This document shows positions 14,702 through 23,038 of a stretch of 25,265 nucleotides of DNA, piece after piece. The DNA is from Gemmatimonadota bacterium (GTDB lineage Bacteria; GCA-2686955): the NCBI GenBank assembly GCA_002686955.1, contig NYZA01000111.1, forward strand, positions 1 through 25,265. Reading direction: 5' to 3'. Each line of letters begins with the position of its first letter. Position 1 is the stretch's first letter. The notes under the pieces are model-generated. The model did no database searches. It saw nothing but the letters and a program-made list of their open reading frames with translations, and was not told the origin of the DNA. The position numbers were made by a program, and so were the translations under genes.

Positions 14702-16189
14702 ATGAGTCTGGAACGTGGCAGGCGACGCTCACCGATGGTGGCCGCCCTCCTGATCAGCGGCGGCGGGTTCGGCGGCGGGGCGAGCCCGCTACTTTCAGCC
14801 GCCTCGGCGGCAACGACGACCGGCGACCGACACGCGGCCGAGGTCTTGAGCGACGCGGTGGCCTCCGCCGCCGAGACCATCCTGCCGTCGGTCGTGAACA
14901 TCAGCGCAACCCACATGGAGAAGGTCGACAAGCGCTTTCAGCACCCCTTCTTCATTCCCGGCATGGAAGATATGTTCCGCAGGCGCCTCGACGAGCTCCC
15001 CGACGAGCGCGAGGCGCGCTCGCTGGGCTCCGGTTTCTTCATCAGTGACGACGGATACATCCTCACTAACAACCATGTCGTGGAGGACGCCGACAACATC
15101 CTCGTGACGACCCATGACGAAAGGGAATTCGCGGCCGAAATCGTCGGAACCGACCCGAGCACTGACGTGGCCCTGCTGAAGGTTGAGCCGGAGGGTAAGA
15201 TCGTCCCAGCGAATCTGGGCGATTCCTCCTCGCTGCGGATCGGAGAGCTCGCGATTGCCGTCGGCAATCCCTTCTCCAGCTTCGCCGGAACGGTCACTCT
15301 GGGGATCATCAGCGCGAATGGACGTTCCTCCTTGCGCTTCGGCAGCACCTCCCCGTCGATCCAGGACTACATACAGACCGATGCATCGATAAACCCCGGT
15401 AATTCTGGGGGACCGCTCGCCAACATCCGGGGTGAAGTCATAGGAATCAACTCCGCCATCAGCTCCCCTTCCGGCGTCAACGTCGGAATCGGATTCGCCA
15501 TCCCGATCGGGCTCGCGAGGGAGATTCTCGACGACCTGAAGGAACACGGAGAGGTTCGGCGCGCCTTTCTCGGTGTGCACATCCAAGAGGTCGACGCGAA
15601 TCTCGCCGAGGCGTTGGGGCTCGATGGACCCCAGGGCGTGCTCGTCAGCGGCCTTCTCAATGACGGCCCCGCGGCCGAGGCGGGCATACTCGACGGCGAC
15701 GTCATCATCGAATTCAACGGGAGGCCAGTAGAATCGATCCCGAAGCTCCAACGAATGGTCGGGAGCTCGGAAGTCGGAACCAACGCCAAGGTCGTGGTGA
15801 TTCGGGACGGAGAACGGAAGCGTTTCAAAGTCGAGCTGGCGCTGATGAACAATGTTGTGGAGACCGAGTCGGAGAGCGCCGGATCGGACGGCGATCCGTG
15901 GATGGGCCTAGAGATCGTCTCTCTCGACTCCCCCGAGGCCAAGACGGCGAACATCGATGCGACCCGCGGCGTCATGATCGTCAGCGTGGAACCCGGATCT
16001 CCCGCCGCAAGGGCCGAACTGAGACCCGGATACGTCATCCAAAAACTCGGAGTGTTCGAGATTTCGGGACCGCGCGATTTCCGTGAAGCCCGAGGGGAAC
16101 TCGCGAAGGATGCGGGTGACCGCGCCATCGCGGTCTATGTGCGGTTGCCGGGCGGAGGCCAGCGGTATTTCGCGCTCGCGCCCCGGTAA
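14702..16189 (+). CDS. htrA: Periplasmic HtrA/DegP-family serine protease with two PDZ domains
   Basis: A 495-aa S1C protease that degrades or refolds damaged envelope proteins. The ATG at 14702 has GGAG at 14690-14693. An Arg-rich, then hydrophobic leader (about residues 1-37) suggests export. The catalytic triad is His125 (LTNNHVV), Asp155 (STDVALLKV) and Ser235 (NPGNSGGPL). PDZ1 starts near residue 285 (FLGVHIQEVD) and PDZ2 near 400 (WMGLEIVSLDS), ending with the protein. An acidic segment (ETESESAGSDGD) separates the PDZ domains. The TAA stop codon directly abuts repeat copy 2. Being placed between two sigma factor genes fits envelope-stress control, but no promoter in the 78-bp upstream gap stands out. 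Confidence 0.93.
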   Translation: MSLERGRRRSPMVAALLISGGGFGGGASPLLSAASAATTTGDRHAAEVLSDAVASAAETILPSVVNISATHMEKVDKRFQHPFFIPGMEDMFRRRLDELPDEREARSLGSGFFISDDGYILTNNHVVEDADNILVTTHDEREFAAEIVGTDPSTDVALLKVEPEGKIVPANLGDSSSLRIGELAIAVGNPFSSFAGTVTLGIISANGRSSLRFGSTSPSIQDYIQTDASINPGNSGGPLANIRGEVIGINSAISSPSGVNVGIGFAIPIGLAREILDDLKEHGEVRRAFLGVHIQEVDANLAEALGLDGPQGVLVSGLLNDGPAAEAGILDGDVIIEFNGRPVESIPKLQRMVGSSEVGTNAKVVVIRDGERKRFKVELALMNNVVETESESAGSDGDPWMGLEIVSLDSPEAKTANIDATRGVMIVSVEPGSPAARAELRPGYVIQKLGVFEISGPRDFREARGELAKDAGDRAIAVYVRLPGGGQRYFALAPR

Positions 16190-16275
16190 GGGTCCGCGCA
16201 AGATTAATTGTCATTTGGCATCCCATCTGCACCACATCTGGGCGCCACGTTGACAAGTTGTTCTTGCGCGGACCC
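16190..16275. repeat. Palindromic repeat element, copy 2 (short form, 86 bp)
   Basis: Both ends carry the same 14 bp inverted, GGGTCCGCGCAAGA, extended by near-matches to TTGTCA. The copy aligns to 4592-4770 over its whole length, except that the 92 bp between the CACATCT direct repeats of copy 1 is missing and one base is deleted in the left arm. It begins at the base after the htrA stop codon. Its right arm holds a perfect TTGACA (16250-16255) facing the downstream sigma factor gene. Confidence 0.85.
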
Positions 16276-16341
16276 TATGAGCTGCGCATGGCCAAACCAC
16301 CGCGCAAGTGATCCACAACTTGGGCCGATCAAACGGATGTG

Positions 16342-16360
16342 GGCCGGTGATGCGCCGGCC
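16342..16360. other. GC-rich hairpin in the leader of the RpoD-like sigma gene
   Basis: GGCCGG (16342-16347) pairs with CCGGCC (16355-16360) around a 7-nt loop, about 80 bp before the chosen start codon. It could shape the leader RNA; no T-run follows and no known riboswitch is recognised. Confidence 0.25.
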
Positions 16361-16439
16361 GACGTGAACCCCGCGCCATCGATTCGCCTCGGGCGTGCTC
16401 CGTGGCGCGGATCGCCCACATCTGTTGGGGTGGTGCAGC

Positions 16440-17297
16440 TTGGCCCTAAAAGACGGGACCGAAACCCGCGACGATTCCGCGCTCGACGCCTACCTACGCA
16501 CGATCTCCAGATTCCCCCTCTTGACGCGGGAGGACGAGATCGAGCTGGCCGAGCGGATACGTGAAGGGGATGAGGAGGCACTCGAGCGATTGGTTTTGGG
16601 AAACCTGCGTTTCGTGGTGAGTCAGGCGAAGATCTACTCCAAACAGGGGGTGCCGCTGGCCGACCTCATCAACGAAGGGAACGCCGGCCTGATCAAGGCG
16701 GCGAAGCGATTCGACGAGAAGCGGGGCTTCAAGTTCATCTCGTACGCGGTCTGGTGGATTCGACAGGCAATCCTGCAGGCTCTCGCCGAGCAATCGAGGA
16801 TTGTCAGAGTCCCGCTGAATCGCGTCTCGGTGCTCTATCGGCTCGGGCGGGCGTCTCAGAAGCTCGAGCAAGAGCTGCGTCGAGAGCCGACGGCGGAGGA
16901 GCTGGCCGCGCACCTCGGGTTGAGGGAGTCGGAGGTCTCCTCCACGCTGGTAGTCGCCAAGAGCCATGTGAGCCTTGATTCTCCTGGCACTGGGAACGAC
17001 GACGGTGGGCTCCTCGACGCGCTGGTCGACGATGATCAATGCGAAGCGGACGAAGATCTGATCGAGGCCGCGATGGCGCGCGAGATCGATGCGGCTCTCG
17101 GTGCACTCACAGAGCGCGAAGCCCGCGTCATTCGCCTCTATTTCGGCATCGGAGAATCGGACACCCAGACGCTCGAATCGATCGGTCGGGAGTTCGGTCT
17201 GACGCGGGAGCGGATCCGTCAGATCAAGCAGAAAGCGCTCGAGAAGCTTCGGGTGGTGGCGGGCGATCGGGAGCTCCAGCTCTTCCTGCAGCATTGA
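16440..17297 (+). CDS. Sigma-70 family RNA polymerase sigma factor (RpoD/RpoS-like)
   Basis: The product is 285 aa from TTG 16440, preferred because GGGGTGG lies 6 nt upstream; GTG at 16395 is in frame and would add 15 residues but has no Shine-Dalgarno. Region 1.2 is about residues 13-47 (LDAYLRTISRFPLLTREDEI). Regions 2.1-2.4 are about 48-125, with the near-invariant LRFVVSQAKIY, ADLINEGNAGLIKAAKRFD and FISYAVWWIRQAI. Region 3 is about 128-205, and region 4 about 215-275 (SIGREFGLTRERIRQIKQKALEKLR). There is no region 1.1 and no large non-conserved insert, so it is a group 2-like alternative factor rather than the housekeeping RpoD. It follows htrA and repeat copy 2 and precedes a LytM peptidase by about 60 bp. 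Confidence 0.88.
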   Translation: MALKDGTETRDDSALDAYLRTISRFPLLTREDEIELAERIREGDEEALERLVLGNLRFVVSQAKIYSKQGVPLADLINEGNAGLIKAAKRFDEKRGFKFISYAVWWIRQAILQALAEQSRIVRVPLNRVSVLYRLGRASQKLEQELRREPTAEELAAHLGLRESEVSSTLVVAKSHVSLDSPGTGNDDGGLLDALVDDDQCEADEDLIEAAMAREIDAALGALTEREARVIRLYFGIGESDTQTLESIGREFGLTRERIRQIKQKALEKLRVVAGDRELQLFLQH

Positions 17298-17356
17298 TCC
17301 GGTGCGGCCACTGTGGTAAACAGAGGGATTCGTGACCAGTTGGAGTTCGATCGATC

Positions 17357-18214
17357 ATGTGGCCGCATCATCTTCTTCGCGCAGCATTGAAACGCCTACT
17401 GCGGCGGGCCGTACCCGCTCTCGCTACGGCCCTGGCGCTGGGCTGTGTACTCTTGGGCGGCCTGCGTTTCGTGGTCTATTTCGCTGAGTTGCACGCCGAA
17501 CGAGCCGAGAATGACGCCCTGCACAACGCGCTCGACCAGGTCTGCGCGCAGGTGGCCGGGCTCGAGGCCGACTTGGGCGAAATGCGAGAAACGGAGCGCC
17601 GCATGCGGGTGCTCGCGGGTATCGAAGGGATCGACGGGGATATCCCTACGCCCGACGAAGATCCGGTTCCCAGTGCTCAGGGGGAGGACGAACGGGTCAG
17701 GATTCTGCGAACGAGCCTGGAGCGCACACGGCACAGCTCGAAGAAGCTCTCGACAGACATCGAGCAGGTCCACGAGAAACTCGAGCGCAACCACGAGAAT
17801 CTCGATCACGTGCCCTCGATCCTCCCCACTGACGGGTGGCTCTCCGCGGCCTACGGACGTCGCCGGGATCCCTTCACTTCCCGCGCCAGCTTTCATTGGG
17901 GAGTCGATATCGCCGCTTGGCCCGGCACCGAGGTCGTCGCCACTGCCGACGGCAAGGTCGTCTTCTCCGGACGGAACGGCGGCTACGGGAACCAGGTGAA
18001 GATCGATCACGGCAACGGATACGTGACCACCTACGCCCACAACAAGAAGAACCTCGTCAAGCGTGGCGCGCAGGTCAACCGAGGAGAGCCGATCGCTCTG
18101 CTGGGCTCCACCGGGCGTTCGACAAGCTCCCACGTTCACTACGAAGTCCATCTCGACGGCAAGAAGGTCAATCCGTGGCGCTATCTTCTGCCCGAAGACG
18201 CGGTCGTAGACTGA
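17357..18214 (+). CDS. Membrane-anchored M23 (LytM) peptidase
   Basis: A 285-aa cell-wall endopeptidase or regulator. A single membrane segment near residues 19-42 follows a basic N-terminus, anchoring it in the inner membrane with the rest in the periplasm. Residues 45-85 and 108-150 are charged and heptad-like, consistent with coiled coil. The LytM domain is about 165-275, and all zinc/catalytic positions are present: His180 and Asp184 (HWGVD), His228 (TTYAH) and His261 (SSHVHYEV). It therefore probably cleaves peptidoglycan cross-links, unlike degenerate activators such as EnvC or NlpD. GGAG lies at 17342-17345. The short gap after the sigma factor gene suggests co-transcription. Confidence 0.9.
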   Translation: MWPHHLLRAALKRLLRRAVPALATALALGCVLLGGLRFVVYFAELHAERAENDALHNALDQVCAQVAGLEADLGEMRETERRMRVLAGIEGIDGDIPTPDEDPVPSAQGEDERVRILRTSLERTRHSSKKLSTDIEQVHEKLERNHENLDHVPSILPTDGWLSAAYGRRRDPFTSRASFHWGVDIAAWPGTEVVATADGKVVFSGRNGGYGNQVKIDHGNGYVTTYAHNKKNLVKRGAQVNRGEPIALLGSTGRSTSSHVHYEVHLDGKKVNPWRYLLPEDAVVD

Positions 18215-18236
18215 CCCGGCGGATGGCCGACGGACG

Positions 18237-18793
18237 TTGAGGAGAGCCCGCCTCCGAATCGCGATCGGCCCCGCGGCAGCCCTCGCTGTCTACTTGCTCG
18301 CGACTTGAGCCGACATGCCGGTCTCCGCGGCGAGAACCGGGGCAGTAGCGGCCTGGATGGCGCTTTGGTGGGTCACCGAACGCTGCCAATTCCCGCCTCC
18401 GCGCTCTTGCCGATCGTGCTCTTCCCAGCGCTCGGGATTCTGTCCGTCAAGACGGTCTCCGCGCAATACGGGCACCACTTCGTTTTCCTGCCTCTTCGGA
18501 TGATTCCTGATCGCGATCGCAATCCAGGGGGCTGGACTCCACAAGCGGATCGCCCTGCGGACTCTCCTCACGGTCGGCACGGGGCGCCCGGGGCTGCTCC
18601 TGGGTCTCATGCTCGCCGCCGCATCGCTTTCGATGTGGATCAGCAACACCCGAGAGCGGCGCGCCGCGGCGATCTTCGCAGGAACCGCGTTGCTGTGGAT
18701 CACCCGTAGGCCTCCGGCCCTTGGCGAGCTCGTGCTTCCGGGCTGGTCTCAGCTCTTTCCGAATCCGGCGATGATCACCGATTCGGTCGTCGC
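18237..18793 (+). pseudogene. Decayed DASS/SLC13-family anion:sodium symporter
   Basis: Three frame segments together read like the start of a divalent-anion:Na+ symporter. The first begins at a possible TTG 18237 and has an in-frame TGA at 18306; it continues as AAWMALWWVTE to 18380. A missing base then shifts to LPIPASALLPIVLFPALGIL and YGHHFVFL (18383-18490). Another shift near 18491-18503 leads to FLIAIAIQ, GLHKRIALRTLLTVGT and LSMWISNT (to 18650). From 18651 the text (FAGTALLWITR, PGWSQLFPNPA) resembles a region normally about 150 residues further on, so an internal segment is lost. Homology ends at 18793, where repeat copy 3 starts. The family assignment is from memory of conserved DASS sequence; the broken state is visible directly. 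Confidence 0.75.
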
Positions 18794-18842
18794 GGATTTC
18801 GGGGCTTGCCGATCGGCCGGAGATGGGGTGCGGATGGGATGC
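18794..18842 (-). repeat. Partial repeat element, copy 3 (49 bp, inverted)
   Basis: The reverse complement matches 4621-4669 of copy 1 at 47 of 49 positions. It spans the junction between the outer element (GCATCCCATC) and the inner palindrome (CCGGCCGATCGGC). Terminal inverted repeats are missing. It ends the transporter pseudogene on its right side. Confidence 0.8.
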
Positions 18843-19076
18843 GAGACTCGCTAGTCAGCTACCACCCGCAGAGCGGGCGGGCCTCGAGTTGAGGAGAGGC
18901 TGTTCGTCGAATTATGCCCATATTTCGACGATACGCACCGATTCCAGGCCCCTGCCTCCGATATTCTGGGGAGCGGTTGCGATGAACGCTGTCCGGCGCA
19001 TCAAAAACGAGCTAACCTAGTTCAAGAGGCGCCAAGCCAATACGAGCCCCCCAGGGGAATCAGCAGGAGCAGAACC

Positions 19077-19610
19077 GTGAGTGCACTCACCCGGCCGATC
19101 TCGCTAGAGCCGAACAGCCTCTACGACCCCGCGTGGGCGTTCGAGCCGAAGACCCGAAACAAGAGTTCCCGCAATGAAGCGGACGCATCTCCCTCGCAGC
19201 GAAGCGCTCTCCGCAAGAGCGCCGACAAGGCACCGCGCGGTCGCGTATTGGTCGTCGACGACGAAGCTCCCGTTCGCCTCATCCTGCGAAAACAGCTCGA
19301 GCGAGCCGGCCACCGCGTGCACGAGGCCGAAAACGGCGATGTCGCCCTGGGGCTCCTGAGCACCGAATCGGTCGATCTGGTGATCACCGACATCCTGATG
19401 CCGGAGAAAGACGGCCTCGAAACGATCATGGCTCTTCGCACACAACATCCGAAGATCAAGATCATCGCCATCAGCGCGCCGACCAATCAGCTCTACCTTC
19501 AAACAGCGATCAGCCTGGGAGCCCATGCTGCGTTCCCGAAGCCCTTCGGCCTCGCCGAGATCGAGCGCACCGTGGAACAGCTACTGGAGTCCGGAGGAGA
19601 GTCCAAGTAG
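19077..19610 (+). CDS. Single-domain response regulator (CheY-like) with N-terminal extension
   Basis: The product is 177 aa from GTG 19077, supported by AGGAG about 7 nt upstream. Residues 1-54 are a low-complexity, charged and probably disordered extension. The receiver domain is about 56-172: acidic pair Asp61/Asp62 (VVDDE), phospho-acceptor Asp105 (VITDILMPEKDG), Ser133 in place of Thr, and Lys155 (PKPF). There is no output domain, so it should act by binding a partner or relaying phosphate. The receiver-containing kinase encoded at 10524 is one conceivable relay component, though nothing links them directly. It lies alone, after the decayed transporter and converging on aspS. Confidence 0.88.
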   Translation: MSALTRPISLEPNSLYDPAWAFEPKTRNKSSRNEADASPSQRSALRKSADKAPRGRVLVVDDEAPVRLILRKQLERAGHRVHEAENGDVALGLLSTESVDLVITDILMPEKDGLETIMALRTQHPKIKIIAISAPTNQLYLQTAISLGAHAAFPKPFGLAEIERTVEQLLESGGESK

Positions 19611-19710
19611 GGCGGCGTTGATGGCCGAATCTCCGCCCCGATGTTCGGAGCGGGAATCGGGTCGACAGGACGGTTTCCTCGAGAGGCTGAAGATCTCGCG
19701 AAGATCTACC

Positions 19711-21504
19711 TCAATCCTCCGCGTCGTTTTCTTCCACCAGCTCGAGACCGAGCTCCTCGAGTTGCTCGGGGTCGACGGCGGAGGGGGCGGCGTCCATGAG
19801 GGAGACACCGGAGAGGGTTTTCGGGAAGGCGATCACGTCGCGCATCGAGCATTCGTTGGCGGCGAGGAGGGTGACGAGGCGGTCGATGCCGAGTGCGACA
19901 CCTCCGTGGGGTGGGGCGCCAAAGTCGAGCGCGCGCAAGAGGAAACCGAAGCGGCGCTCGGCCTCGTCTTCGGACATGCCCACGACGCCCATGATGCGGC
20001 GCTGAATGTCGGCACGGTGGCAACGGATCGAGCCTGATCCCAGCTCCCAACCGTTCAGAACCAAGTCGTATTGGTGAGAGAGGACCGATCCGGGGTCGCT
20101 CTCGAGGCGGTCGAGATCTTCGCCGGCGGGCAGTGTGAACATATGGTGAGAGGGCTGCCAGCGTCCGTTCGCGTCGTCCCGTTCAAAAAGGGGGAAATCG
20201 GTGATCCAGAGGAAGCGCAGGTCGGAGCGGTCGACCAGGTTCAGCTCCTGGGCCAGATGGTTGCGCAGGCTGGCCAGGGCTGCGCAGACGACCGATTCTC
20301 GGTCGGCGACGAAGACCACCGCATCCCCCTCGCCTGCTCCACTCCGCTTTCGGATCTCCGCCACCTCGCCTTCCGACAGGAATCTGGAGATCCCTCCACT
20401 TGCCAAGCCTTCGCTGAGCTTGAACCAGGCGAGACCCTTCGCACCGTAGGTCTTGGCGATCTTCTCGAGCGATTCGATTTCACGCCGCGACCACGCCGCC
20501 CCCCCGGGAACCGCGATGCAGCGCACCGTTCCGCCCCCGTCGACAGCATTCTTGAAAACACCGAACCCGGATGATGTCGCCAGATCGTCGATATGCGCGA
20601 GCTCGAGCCCGAATCGTACATCCGGCTTGTCGGTTCCGTAGCGACGCATCGCCTCGGCGTAGGTCATCCGATCGAAAGGTAGATGCGCTTTTTCGCCGCG
20701 CGCCGCCTCCACGACTTGGGCCATACACGATTCGGTGACGCGGAATACATCGTCGCGCCCGATGAAGCTCATTTCGAGATCAAGCTGGGTGAACTCCGGC
20801 TGGCGATCGGCACGAGAGTCTTCGTCGCGGAAGCATTTCGCCAGCTGATAATAACGCTCCATTCCCGCGATCATCAGAATTTGCTTGTAGAGCTGGGGGG
20901 ACTGTGGCAACGCGTAGAATCTGCCACGGCTGATGCGGGCTGGAACAAGAAAATCTCTCGCGCCCTCAGGCGTGCTCTTCATGAGAACAGGTGTCTCGAT
21001 CTCATAGAAGGACTGAGCGTTCAGGTTCTCACGGATTGCACGCAACACTTCATGTCTCAAGACAATCAGCTCGCGCATTTCGGGTCGCCTCAGATCGAGA
21101 TAGCGGTACTTGAGACGCTGCTCCTCTCCGGGAGCGGAAGCGCCTTCCGTGTCGACCTGGAAGGGCAGAGGGGTACACGAGCTCAGCAGCTCCAGCGTTT
21201 CGGCGAGCACCTCGATGCCACCTGTGGGCATATTCGGATTCCGCGCGTCCACCGGTCGCTCCCTCACCAAGCCCTCGACGCGAACGACGTACTCCGAGCG
21301 CAACGCGGCCGCCGTCTCGTGAACCGCCTCGTCGGAAGAAGGATCGCAGACGATCTGGACCAAGCCGTCGCCATCGCGAAGATCGAAGAAGACCAGGCCG
21401 CCATGGTCTCTTCGTCGATGCACCCAACCGGAAAGCGTGATCTGCTCTCCCGCGTTCTTGCGTCCGAGCTGACCCGTGGTGTGTGTACGGTATGCGTTGG
21501 TCAT
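19711..21504 (-). CDS. aspS: Aspartyl-tRNA synthetase
   Basis: A 597-aa class II synthetase of the bacterial type, charging tRNA-Asp. The N-terminal OB-fold anticodon-binding domain is about 1-110. The catalytic domain contains RLKYRYLDLRRPEM, the motif 2 region (QLAKCFRDEDSRADRQPEF) and motif 3 (ALGIDRLVTLL). The GAD insertion lies between, about 290-420. His34 in RRRDHGG matches the position (His31 in Pseudomonas aeruginosa) associated with relaxed, non-discriminating enzymes that also charge tRNA-Asn; E. coli has Leu there. The ATG overlaps the vanZ-like stop (ATGA), so it is translated as the last gene of the lspA-epimerase-VanZ-aspS run. Confidence 0.96.
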   Translation of the reverse strand: MTNAYRTHTTGQLGRKNAGEQITLSGWVHRRRDHGGLVFFDLRDGDGLVQIVCDPSSDEAVHETAAALRSEYVVRVEGLVRERPVDARNPNMPTGGIEVLAETLELLSSCTPLPFQVDTEGASAPGEEQRLKYRYLDLRRPEMRELIVLRHEVLRAIRENLNAQSFYEIETPVLMKSTPEGARDFLVPARISRGRFYALPQSPQLYKQILMIAGMERYYQLAKCFRDEDSRADRQPEFTQLDLEMSFIGRDDVFRVTESCMAQVVEAARGEKAHLPFDRMTYAEAMRRYGTDKPDVRFGLELAHIDDLATSSGFGVFKNAVDGGGTVRCIAVPGGAAWSRREIESLEKIAKTYGAKGLAWFKLSEGLASGGISRFLSEGEVAEIRKRSGAGEGDAVVFVADRESVVCAALASLRNHLAQELNLVDRSDLRFLWITDFPLFERDDANGRWQPSHHMFTLPAGEDLDRLESDPGSVLSHQYDLVLNGWELGSGSIRCHRADIQRRIMGVVGMSEDEAERRFGFLLRALDFGAPPHGGVALGIDRLVTLLAANECSMRDVIAFPKTLSGVSLMDAAPSAVDPEQLEELGLELVEENDAED

Positions 21505-21887
21505 GGAAGGTCCGTTTCAGGCTCCCGTCGGCGACGGGTCAGTCGAAGAATCAGCGCGCCGGCGCTGGCACCCACTGCATCGGCCAGCACGTCGGCGAGC
21601 TCGGCATAGCGGGTGGGAAGATAGGCCTGATGGACCTCGTCGGCCACACCGTAAGCAACGCCGAGTGCAATCGCCCACGCGAGCGGGTGCTTCCACGCCG
21701 AGCCCCGCGCTGCTCGGAAGAGAAGCGCACCGAGTCCGCAATACTCCATGAAGTGGACGATCTTGTCGACCGGAACCACTGTGGGCGGAGCGGAGGGAGG
21801 GTTGGGGATCGAGTTCAGTACGAGAATCGCCGCCGCCCATGCGGCCACGGGAACCCAGAGCGTCAAGTTGAGTCGTGAAAGAGACAT
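21501..21887 (-). CDS. VanZ-like family membrane protein
   Basis: The product is 128 aa. Predicted membrane segments are about 8-25 (LWVPVAAWAAAILVLNSI), 45-60, 68-85 and 100-118. DKIVHFMEYCGLGALLFRA and the later GVADEVHQAYLPTRYAELADVLADAVGA are the recurring VanZ-family motifs, with acidic and histidine residues at membrane edges. The general role of the family is not settled; VanZ itself gives teicoplanin resistance, which should not be assumed here. It begins 41 bp after the epimerase stop and overlaps aspS. Confidence 0.85.
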   Translation of the reverse strand: MSLSRLNLTLWVPVAAWAAAILVLNSIPNPPSAPPTVVPVDKIVHFMEYCGLGALLFRAARGSAWKHPLAWAIALGVAYGVADEVHQAYLPTRYAELADVLADAVGASAGALILRLTRRRREPETDLP

Positions 21888-21928
21888 CGATGTTTCGTGG
21901 GCTCTGGCGAAGGCCCGTGAGCTGCTGT

Positions 21929-23038
21929 CTAGGTACTACTCCGCGCCGATTTCGCCGACCGGGGGTGGACGATGCGCAGAATCCTGTCCTCCTCCGCGCG
22001 CTCTCGATCGCGATGGTACTCCCGCAGGGCGTCTGAGAGCGGAGCTCGCGAGGGTGGTCTTTCTGTTCCTTCGATGCTTTGGATCCGCTGCGCGGAAATC
22101 TCACGGCCGAGTGCCTCTTCCGACGTGAATCGGGGGACCACGCCGAGCTCCTTCTTCAGGCGCTGGTTCGATGCCAGGCAGGAAAAGCGGTACTGGTTCA
22201 GAGATCCTGATGGCGAGTGCGCCAGCTTCAGATACCAGAGCAGATCGTTCACCGGCCGCGCGACGGGCGTCGGAACTGGGAGGGGGATCCCCCCGGAGAG
22301 CTTTACGACGTTTCTGAGCGGAATGGCGCCGTCGCCGACAACGTTGTACATTCCGGTGGCGTCGCGCCGTTCGAGGGCGGCGATCGTGGCATCGATCACG
22401 TCTTCGACATAGACGAACTGGAAAAGCGGATCGTATCCCACGATCACTGGAACGACGGGATTGGACAGATAGTCGGAAAGGTAGTTCTGAACCCGGGATC
22501 CGGTGACCGAGCACGGGCGCAGAATCACAATTCGACATGCCGGGTTCTTTCGGGCGTAGTGCAGCAAGAGAGTCTCGACCTCCACCTTGTCGATGGCGTA
22601 CTGCATCTCCCTATTTGGCCGTGTCCGATGCTTCTCGTCCATGTAGAAGGGGTTGTCGCCGTGGAATCCGTAGACCGTCGTGCTCGAGAGCAAAATGATC
22701 CGCCGGACCTTCGCCATGCGCGCGGCCCTGAGCAGATTGAGTGCGCCGACCAGATTGATCTCGTGCATTTGACGGCGATCGTGGATCGGCTTCACGCTGA
22801 AGGCCAGGTGGATGATCGTGTCGACGCCGAGAGAGGAGAGGAGTTGCGGCAGGAGGGAATTGCGGATGTCGAGTCGAAAGTGGGTGACCTTGTCGTGTGG
22901 GTCCGGGTGGGGGTCGCGCACATCGACGCCGATCAAGCGCTCCACGCTGGTGTGATCGTGCAGGCGTCGGATCAGCCTCTCGCCGAAGTAGCCGGCGCTA
23001 CCGGTAATCGCCACAGTAGACATCGATGCCTCCGTCAT
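21929..23038 (-). CDS. NAD-dependent epimerase/dehydratase (extended SDR)
   Basis: The product is 369 aa from the ATG at 23038, chosen because it overlaps the lspA stop as ATGA; a second ATG at 23023 would remove five residues. The Rossmann motif is GSAGYFG (13-19) and the catalytic pair is Tyr147 and Lys151 (YAIDK), with the serine in LLSSTTVYG (117-124). The later part (DPLFQFVYVEDVIDATIAAL, MYNVVGDGAIPLRNVV) is typical of nucleotide-sugar or related epimerases. The last 70 or so residues are rich in Arg and Glu and not clearly part of the fold. The substrate cannot be read from sequence. Confidence 0.88.
   Translation of the reverse strand: MTEASMSTVAITGSAGYFGERLIRRLHDHTSVERLIGVDVRDPHPDPHDKVTHFRLDIRNSLLPQLLSSLGVDTIIHLAFSVKPIHDRRQMHEINLVGALNLLRAARMAKVRRIILLSSTTVYGFHGDNPFYMDEKHRTRPNREMQYAIDKVEVETLLLHYARKNPACRIVILRPCSVTGSRVQNYLSDYLSNPVVPVIVGYDPLFQFVYVEDVIDATIAALERRDATGMYNVVGDGAIPLRNVVKLSGGIPLPVPTPVARPVNDLLWYLKLAHSPSGSLNQYRFSCLASNQRLKKELGVVPRFTSEEALGREISAQRIQSIEGTERPPSRAPLSDALREYHRDRERAEEDRILRIVHPRSAKSARSST

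Noticed and set aside
18973-18990. Possible sigma-54 promoter before the single-domain response regulator (TGGGGAGCGGTTGC)
   Set aside because: The spacing between the GG and GC elements is one base short and the CAC core is absent.
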